Source of the DNA: Phoronis ovalis
Taxonomy: Eukaryota > Phoronida > Phoronidae
Length of the DNA: 13,252 bases
Direction: 5' to 3'
Assembly: GCA_028565635.1 (NCBI GenBank)
Contig: JAOXYB010039340.1
Location: 1-13,252, forward strand
Shown one piece after another: positions 7,521-13,252 of this stretch. Position numbers and translations under genes: made by a program. The number at the start of each line of letters is the position of its first letter. The stretch's first letter is position 1. The notes beneath the pieces were generated by a model. The model saw only the letters and a program-made list of their open reading frames with translations. It ran no database searches and was not told the origin of the DNA.

Positions 7521-10500
7521 CTATAACGAAGAAATATAATTAAATATAAGCTTTGGAACAAAAAACTTTATGGCAAATTAATCTGCAGTTGACCATTATA
7601 ATAGTGACTACAAAAACATCATCCCCATTCAGAAAATCCTACAATCCACCTTATAGATTAGCTATTAAAAAAGTGGTAATTTCAGATATAAAATTTACCT
7701 CATCAATAGTTCCATTGAAAAATGCAGTTTCATCTCTTGCCAAGTACAACCTTGTATCATTTGTACTTGTATCTGTGCTCCAATCCACTGGTGTTACTGA
7801 TGACATCTGTGCCTCAGTGCCTCCTGACGTTCCATTGACAAACAGGGTTAGCGTGTGAGCTGTGAAAGATTACATGACTATAGATTGTATAGATTGCAGG
7901 GCTGACACACATTTGATGACACTTACAAACACTATTCATGATTTTTTTTCTTCCTGAACATGTACTGCACAGTTATGAAAAGCACAAATTATCTTTATAA
8001 AGGAAAGTTGTTGTAGCTGCCTATGCCAAATTATTTTTTATCAGAATTTATTACAGAATTACAACAGCACAACATAAACTGTAACCTTAGGAAATAACTC
8101 ATGCAAAACAGTATTTAGTCAAACTTACAAGTTTCATTTCAGGAAGATGAGCAATTTTTATCAATTGGAAAACAAAAGTGAAAAAAAAAATAAATTCATT
8201 AAGTAAAATGAGAAAAACAACATGCAAAAATGATTAAATATTAATGTTTGAAATAGACTTACTTTGAGCATCAAATCTCATAGCTAAATGAGTCCAGAAT
8301 AATTCTGGTAAGACACCAGTACCAACAGCAGAGCTACTCCCTACAGTCCCTTTAAAAACGCCATTCTGAATGTACATACACAGGGTACCATTAAGATTGC
8401 AGATGATTGGCATTTTTGTGGTTGAGTAACCAGGTAGTAAAGATATCCAAGCCTCAAGAGTGAAACTGAAATTATACAAAAATTGATAAGGAACATAAGA
8501 TATCAGTCCTCCTCACAATAATTTACAAAGAGCATTAATAGTTATATTACGATATCTCAACAAGTAAAATATAACAAAAATCTTTTAAAAGCTGCTATAG
8601 ACTACTCTACAGTCATTTTGTAAGGTTACATGTATGTAATCAGCAATCTGTTATCAGTGATTACCTCTTAAGTCTATAATGAATAAACTTTTCAAAAAAA
8701 ATTTACAAAAACAAAATAGTCTTAAATTAAAAACATTTAGAACAACATTAATATTAAAATGAATCTAATGCAATATAAGATCGGTACCTTTCTTGGATCT
8801 GAAGTGTAGTTATATGTGCTAACTGAATATAATCATCTGTTCCATCAAACTGCAGTGCATCATTAAGTCGATCTGTACATGAATATTCCAAGTTTGACCA
8901 GCTAACAGCTTGCTGGGCAAACACAAACACTCCAAGGTGTCCTCCACTTATGGTTGTGTCATAAATGTCACCAGAGTCTGTTAATGTTGTACCATCTGCA
9001 TTGACAAGCTTCACTCTGTATAAAACAGGATTGTTCTTTTTAAGAATGATTCCACTGAATAAAACACTTTTTATAGTAAATACAAAATTATTTTTCGAAG
9101 TACTTTCTTTGCTACAGATGCTCCAAACCACCAAACAAAAATCCTGCAATCGCCAGGTTATAGTTTATAGTTATTACTGAACAACAAAATCTTAAAAACT
9201 AACATGTTATAGTGATGTACAAAGAAGTATTTCCAATCCATAGATCAACCAAAGTATCTACATCAAGACAGTGGCTATTGTCAGTACAACAGTAAAGAAG
9301 AATACAGTCATATAATTCGTATAAACTTGTATACCTTATAAGTCCAATGGATGGTCTATAAGTCAAATACCATCTATACGGAGTCCTGTGTTCCCATCCT
9401 TGCATGAGTGGGTCATGCCACAGCAGAGAGACTTCGTTAGCGGTATCATCTGTATGCCAAAGAGCTTCAGCCAAAGTGCTGCTTGGTCCAGTGGCAGAAT
9501 TTATCAACTGCAGAAACACACAAATTATATAGAAATATTATTAAGAATGTTCAAACATACTGAGTTATACAGTAGCTTTAGCAATAACAAATATATAAAC
9601 TGATGATGTTTAAGTGACATAATTTAATTAATTAATTACTTGCACTTGGTGGAGCCACTGGTCACAAATCCAAAATTTTGCATTTTGAGAATGTTTGCGT
9701 GTTCATTCGGCACAAAACGTGGCATTCTGGAACTCCACTAACTGCAAGATGTCTATTAACATTTAATTTCACATTTTAAACATGTAATTGTTTATAATTA
9801 CTACATGAAAAAGAAGTACTATCAAAAAAAAAGTTTAAAAAATATAAACCACTACATCAATTAAACAAGATTTTTTTCAAAACTGCTCAGTTGTTTCAGA
9901 ACCAAAATCCATATAGAGTAAACAAACCTTGATTTGCAGTCCCTTAATTCCAGCTTTGTATGAGCCATAGTTATAATTACTATGTCTCCACATAGCGACA
10001 TAAAATTTTTTATTACTCTGGTAACCAAACACAAAACCCATGTAGTTGTCGCCAGAGTCCGAATCCACATAAAATGTTCCACTGAAGTCAACAGGGCCAA
10101 ATGCTTTAGAACCTAAAAGATAGTCACAGTAACTTGTAATATACACGTAATTGTATTTCACTGTTATACTTGAAAGCAATATAGTTTACATTGATGTACA
10201 TAATTTAGACCATAACGTATGTGGTATTATCAAGATGCAATAATACTAAATGCAAACTGTATATAACTGCCACATAAGTGCAAACAGATGACATGCATAA
10301 CTAAATAAAATACAGATAAAAAATTGTTTATGTATAAAGCTGATGGGCAAAGTGAGACTTTGATTTTGAAGGAGTTGTACATTAAATAACTGACAATCAC
10401 ACATCAAGTTTATTAAGCCCGTTTCAACTCTTCATCTATTTGAAAAAAGTTTCAATTTCCAATTTGTTGTTGAAGTACGTAGCACGCAAGTAATTTAGAG

Positions 10501-12901
10501 TTCTAATTTCACTTTCTTCAGTTAATACTCTTACCAATTAACATGGCTGGCATATTTGTGATCTCTGTCTGTCTAATTTCTCGACCTCCATGTCGTATTT
10601 CCCATTGTGGCGAATTGGCCACCAGACTTGGATCCAACAGAATCGATGAATAATCGCTAAAATTTGTGTCAGTAATGAAAGGGTTTTTGATGCACACATC
10701 ATATTTATCATTGATTCCATCACCATCTGTATCATCAGCACACACATCACCAATGCCATCACCTGTAATGAATAATCATATAGAAAAATAGAAAAACGAC
10801 AACAAATTTTAATTTTCTGATAGAAACTAAACAGAATCACTTTTTACTGAGTTATAATTTAGAAATTTGAAGATACTGAATAATGATTAAATACACATAG
10901 TCACAGATTCTTCTATGAATATAGTTTGTCAACAAGACATTTTTCCAGTTTTAATAGATCGATTGATTCTCCATTGTCATTATACTAACCATTATCATCA
11001 TCCTGGCCTGCATTACTGAGATATGGACAGTTGTCCTGATTGTTGATGACACCGTCACCATCCATGTCATCATCACACATGTCACCCACACCATCACTAT
11101 CAATGTCTGACTGTTCAGGATTAGGTGCATAGGGACAGTTGTCAAGAAAGTCTAAAATGCTGTCTCCATCTCTGGAATTGGCAAAAATGTAAATCAAAAA
11201 ATTTCATTCTCCCATGTTTTAAGATTGATAAAGACTCTGACATAGTTAAATGTAGACTGCAATCGGTCTATGGAAAATTTATGTTAATTTCTCACATTTT
11301 ATTCATAACTAACATGTTTACACTTCAACTGCATAAAATACTAAGGCATTAAAAAATTTTGGAATCCGGTGATTTATGTCAAGAAATCCAATTTTAAATC
11401 TAACATCTAAAACAATCAATTTATTCACAATACTGTATTAAATAATGAAATAGCAGTACAATTCTCAACTAGAATATATTAAAACCTTGATGTATAGTGT
11501 CCTTCTTTAGCCTATCTCAGACTAAGTTTAATGCTCCAAGAACAGGTTGCAAGTACTATTCAGCAAATAAATTCCCAAGTGGAGAAAAACTACTCACATA
11601 TAACTGTTCTTAAAATCTATTTTTCAAAATGAAAATAAAAACGTTTTACATGAATAAAAGGAAACAGCAGGATTAGTATGAGAATTGTGAATGTGATGAG
11701 GCCTGGCATATAATATCAGGATAAATTCTCATTTCTCCTAGCAGTTTTATGCAAATGACCAAGGGCACAGCAAAACCAATGAGTTAAATGAGGAAAAAGA
11801 AAAATGTGTTGAGATTATATTGAGAGATGTACGCTGTTATTGTTGAGCTAAATTTGGAATTGAATATCTTTAAAGATTTATAGACACATTTCTGAAAAAA
11901 TAAAACTTTCCCTTTTCAAGTAAAAAAAATCAAATTTACTCTGACGGTACCTGTCACGGTTTGTTCCAGAATCACAAACATCTCCAACACCATTCTGGTC
12001 AGAGTCAATTTGGATATCATTGTCGTCATTAACACAATTATCACAAGCATCACCAATATCATCTCCGTCGCTGTTTTCTTGACCAGTGTTTGGCACCAGG
12101 GGGCAGTTGTCTGAACCATCATTTACAGCTGAAAGGTAAATTGAGCATTTTAACTTTAAGATCTAAGAATTCAGCATGATTTAAAGTTCAAGTTACAACT
12201 TCCCACTCTTTTAGAATAGCAGAAAACCTTCAGAAAATACCGAAACCTTTTCACTTAATCTGAGATTCAACTTCCAAATGTTTCTGATTTCTATTTTGAT
12301 TGACAACACTTACTGTCATTGTCATCATCATCATCACACTCGTTACCAACACCATCATTATCAGTATCAAGTTGATCAGCATTAGTATTATTCGGACAGT
12401 TATCACAAAGATCACCAACTCCATCACCATCACTATCAGTTTGCCCAGTGTTGTACACATAAAGACAGTTGTCCTGAAATTCAAAGAGCTCAAAATAAGT
12501 TACACACAAGAGTTAAATTTGAAATTCACTCTGAAACTTATTCAATTTGAAAAAATACAATTTCACATAGTCCAAGAATTTAGTATATTAAACTAAGCTT
12601 TTTACTATTCTATTTTGTTAAGCAAGATTAATACATTTTTAAATTTAATTTAAAATCAAGTACTATATTTTATTTTTGTGACATATTGAATGATCACAAT
12701 AAAAATCCCAAAATGCAATGCATGCTTTAGAATGTGAACTACGATATGTTCATTTATTTTATAAAATTCTTTTATAATTTACAATGTCATTACCAGATGG
12801 TCAGGTCGTGCATCATTGTCATCATCATCATCACATAAATCACCAAGGCTGTCTCCATCATTATCTTCTTGTCCACTGTTAGGTATTCCTGGACAGTTAT
12901 C
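7233..12901 (-). CDS. thrombospondin with C-terminal LamG-like domain, 3' part (11 exons)
   Basis: Exons in gene order are 12901-12794, 12473-12314, 12128-11951, 11171-10990, 10762-10535, 10112-9928, 9507-9335, 9015-8788, 8465-8263, 7859-7699 and 7520-7233. All ten introns are GT-AG and phases match, giving 697 residues plus TAA. Residues 1-230 are type 3 repeats (DNCP, DxDxDGxGDxCD, DDDDDND), calcium-binding in the family. About 231-453 is the lectin-like C-terminal domain: [52 protein letters not shown], and [12 protein letters not shown] to LEYSC. About 457-620 is a LamG/concanavalin-A-like domain: [20 protein letters not shown], Cys503/Cys510, [27 protein letters not shown]. The last 77 residues are unrecognised. 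It is expected to be a secreted oligomeric matrix protein; signal peptide, coiled coil and EGF repeats would lie to the right. Thrombospondin identity is certain; the LamG extension is non-canonical. Confidence 0.95.
7521..7698 (-). other. thrombospondin intron (between last two exons)
   Basis: 178 bases, GT-AG, phase 0. The + strand open frame 7553-7858 that overlaps it is a shadow of the intron plus exon 7699-7859. Confidence 0.85.
7699..7859 (-). CDS. thrombospondin exon: LamG-like domain (residues 549-602)
   Basis: The acceptor is CTTTCACAG and the donor GTAAAT. It encodes [25 protein letters not shown] and FFNGTIDE, the last strands before the conserved IDEVRIY. Three possible N-glycosylation sites (NGT, NDT, NGT). 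Confidence 0.92.
7860..8262 (-). other. thrombospondin intron
   Basis: 403 bases, GT-AG, phase 1, A+T-rich with poly-A runs. Nothing else is seen. Confidence 0.85.
8263..8465 (-). CDS. thrombospondin exon: LamG-like domain (residues 481-548)
   Basis: The acceptor is TATAATTTCAG and the donor GTAAGT. It encodes [12 protein letters not shown], then CNLNGTLC (two Cys seven apart, plausibly a disulfide, with an NGT glycosylation site), then [12 protein letters not shown], the typical 'W.H.A..FD' strand of LamG_3/concanavalin-A-like domains. Confidence 0.92.
8466..8787 (-). other. thrombospondin intron
   Basis: 322 bases, GT-AG, phase 2, A+T-rich. Nothing else is seen. Confidence 0.85.
8788..9015 (-). 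CDS. thrombospondin exon that joins the C-terminal domain to the LamG domain (residues 405-480)
   Basis: The acceptor is TTTTATACAG and the donor GTACCG. It first encodes [31 protein letters not shown], the end of the thrombospondin domain, and without interruption [14 protein letters not shown] and ITTLQIQE, the opening strands of a LamG-like fold. This single exon proves the two domains belong to one polypeptide. Confidence 0.94.
9016..9334 (-). other. thrombospondin intron
   Basis: 319 bases, GT-AG, phase 2. The downstream exon's frame stays open into it, which is why unspliced open frames here run past the exon. Confidence 0.85.
9335..9507 (-). CDS. thrombospondin exon: C-terminal domain (residues 348-404)
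   Basis: The acceptor is GTTTCTGCAG and the donor GTATAC. It encodes [40 protein letters not shown] and SIGLI. These align throughout with the thrombospondin STTGPGE..ALWHTG..LWHDPR..YRWRLSHRP..GFIR block known from the family. Confidence 0.95.
9508..9927 (-). other. thrombospondin intron
   Basis: 420 bases, GT-AG, phase 0, with a short AATT run near 9620-9640. No gene or mobile element is recognised. Confidence 0.85.
9928..10112 (-). CDS. thrombospondin exon: C-terminal domain (residues 286-347)
   Basis: The acceptor is CTTTTAG and the donor GTTTGT. It encodes [20 protein letters not shown] then [13 protein letters not shown], a hallmark core strand region of the thrombospondin C-terminal domain, and ends GIKGLQIK in phase 0. 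Confidence 0.94.
10113..10534 (-). other. thrombospondin intron
   Basis: 422 bases, GT-AG, phase 1. No feature is recognised. Confidence 0.85.
10535..10762 (-). CDS. thrombospondin exon: last type 3 repeat and start of C-terminal domain (residues 210-285)
   Basis: The acceptor is CATTACAG and the donor [26 protein letters not shown] closes the repeats. [26 protein letters not shown] and MPAMLI start the lectin-like domain, in the order seen in vertebrate thrombospondins. NFS (about residue 243) is a possible N-glycosylation site. Confidence 0.93.
10990..11171 (-). CDS. thrombospondin exon: type 3 repeats (residues 149-209)
   Basis: The acceptor is AATTCCAG and the donor GTTAGT. A completes Arg, then [32 protein letters not shown] and [15 protein letters not shown]. 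Acidic residues spaced as Ca-binding loops and paired Cys are all present. Confidence 0.92.
11172..11950 (-). other. thrombospondin intron, longest complete one
   Basis: 779 bases, GT-AG, phase 2. I looked for a skipped type 3 repeat exon (DNCP or DxDGxGD) and found none; the frame also joins cleanly without one. Confidence 0.8.
11951..12128 (-). CDS. thrombospondin exon: type 3 repeats (residues 90-148)
   Basis: The acceptor is TTTCAG at 12129-12134 and the donor GTACCG just below 11951. It completes a Thr codon, then [16 protein letters not shown] to [10 protein letters not shown] later GT (CAGA|GTAAAT) breaks the frame with the next exon, so the 11951 donor is preferred. Confidence 0.88.
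12314..12473 (-). CDS. thrombospondin exon: type 3 repeats (residues 37-89)
   Basis: Starts in phase 0 with [11 protein letters not shown] after TTTCAG, holds two calcium-loop units ([32 protein letters not shown]), and ends one base into the next codon before GTAAGT. Open frames on the opposite strand here are shadows of the GAT/GAC codons. Confidence 0.9.
12474..12793 (-). other. thrombospondin intron
   Basis: 320 bases, GT-AG, phase 0, A+T-rich. Nothing else is seen. Confidence 0.85.
12794..12901 (-). CDS. thrombospondin exon: type 3 repeat (residues 1-36 of the visible part)
   Basis: The acceptor CTTTCAG lies at 12902-12908 and the donor GTAATG just below 12794; phase 0 at both ends, 36 codons. 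It begins [11 protein letters not shown] and ends [13 protein letters not shown], one type 3 unit. The preceding exon must also end in phase 0. Confidence 0.9.
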
Positions 12902-13104
12902 CTGAAAGATCAGAAAAAATTTAATTCGGCATATAGCAATAAAAAATAACAATAAAACATTTATAAAAACAAGTGAGCCTAGTGGTGCATTCACTGCCTG
13001 GCTGACATGGCTCGGCTGGTTGTATGCTTTATTTTATATATTAATATATTTCACTCTTATAAGATTGCTTCTGTATGCAATTCTGGTTCTGCAGTAACAT
13101 TTGT
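12902..13104 (-). other. thrombospondin intron, 3' part before the MITE-like copy
   Basis: Intron sequence upstream of the first visible thrombospondin exon, ending in CTTTCAG at its gene-side 3' end. It continues through the mobile element at 13105 and past the window edge. Confidence 0.75.
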
Positions 13105-13252
13105 GAGGGCTGTAGGGGGGGGGGGTATCGCGAGCATTTGGTCTGTTAAGTCCGAGCAGCGAGCATCCATTGTCTAGGACTCTTAAATACGAGCAGCGAG
13201 CTTTATTTACTTGCCTCTTATAAGCAAATAGCGAGTTATTTTCTTTTACTTT
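13105..13252. mobile_element. second copy of the same MITE-like element, cut by the window edge
   Basis: It starts GAGGGCTGTAGGG and continues GGTATCGCGAGCATTTGG, TCTGTTAAGT and CGAGCAGCGAGCAT, collinear with 4046-4108. The motif appears at 13146-13166 and, altered, at 13183-13202. It lies in a thrombospondin intron. A run of eleven G (13115-13125) replaces GG-A-GG of the other copy. The right end would be expected some 60 bases beyond the window. Confidence 0.75.

Noticed and set aside
11172-11950. Possible missed thrombospondin exon in the long intron
   Set aside because: No DNCP or DxDGxGD-type coding stretch on the minus strand, and flanking exons join in frame (AG|A) without one.
12300-12596. 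Plus-strand open frame rich in Ile and Thr
   Set aside because: It is the antisense of GAT/GAC-rich type 3 repeat codons of the thrombospondin plus adjoining intron.

Overview
This is a piece of an animal nuclear genome. The evidence is spliced genes with GT-AG introns in every phase, A+T-rich introns, degenerate repeats and a LINE remnant. The two genes and the retrotransposon relics fit a marine invertebrate bilaterian (mollusc, brachiopod or similar). This is a guess from family knowledge; nothing in the window fixes the species.

Layout. On the + strand at the left (247-1820) are the last three coding exons of an NADP-dependent isocitrate dehydrogenase, closest to cytosolic IDH1, with its stop codon at 1818-1820. 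A 206-bp tandem duplication begins at the stop codon and covers the 3' UTR (1816-2228). From about 2475 to 4590 there is a decayed tandem array with a period near 470 bp. It is interrupted by a 211-bp MITE-like element (4046-4256) flanked by an 8-bp target-site duplication. The 3' end of a non-LTR retrotransposon follows (about 4736-5582). After roughly 1.6 kb of A+T-rich DNA without genes, the minus strand carries the last eleven coding exons (12901 down to 7233) of a thrombospondin, so the two genes are convergent. The 5' part of the thrombospondin lies beyond the right edge, and the last intron before the edge holds a second copy of the MITE.

The thrombospondin exons join in frame at all ten junctions into 697 residues: calcium-binding type 3 repeats (about 1-230), the thrombospondin C-terminal lectin-like domain (about 231-453), then a complete LamG/concanavalin-A-like domain (about 457-620) and a 77-residue tail. 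Canonical thrombospondins stop just after the C-terminal domain. Here one uninterrupted exon (8788-9015) encodes both the end of that domain and the start of the LamG domain, so the extension is not a mis-joined gene model. The tail has an RRRRS putative convertase site and ends in REEL, which fits the KDEL-like ER-retrieval pattern. This protein architecture is the most interesting thing in the window. The isocitrate dehydrogenase and thrombospondin have no evident functional link; they are chance neighbours.
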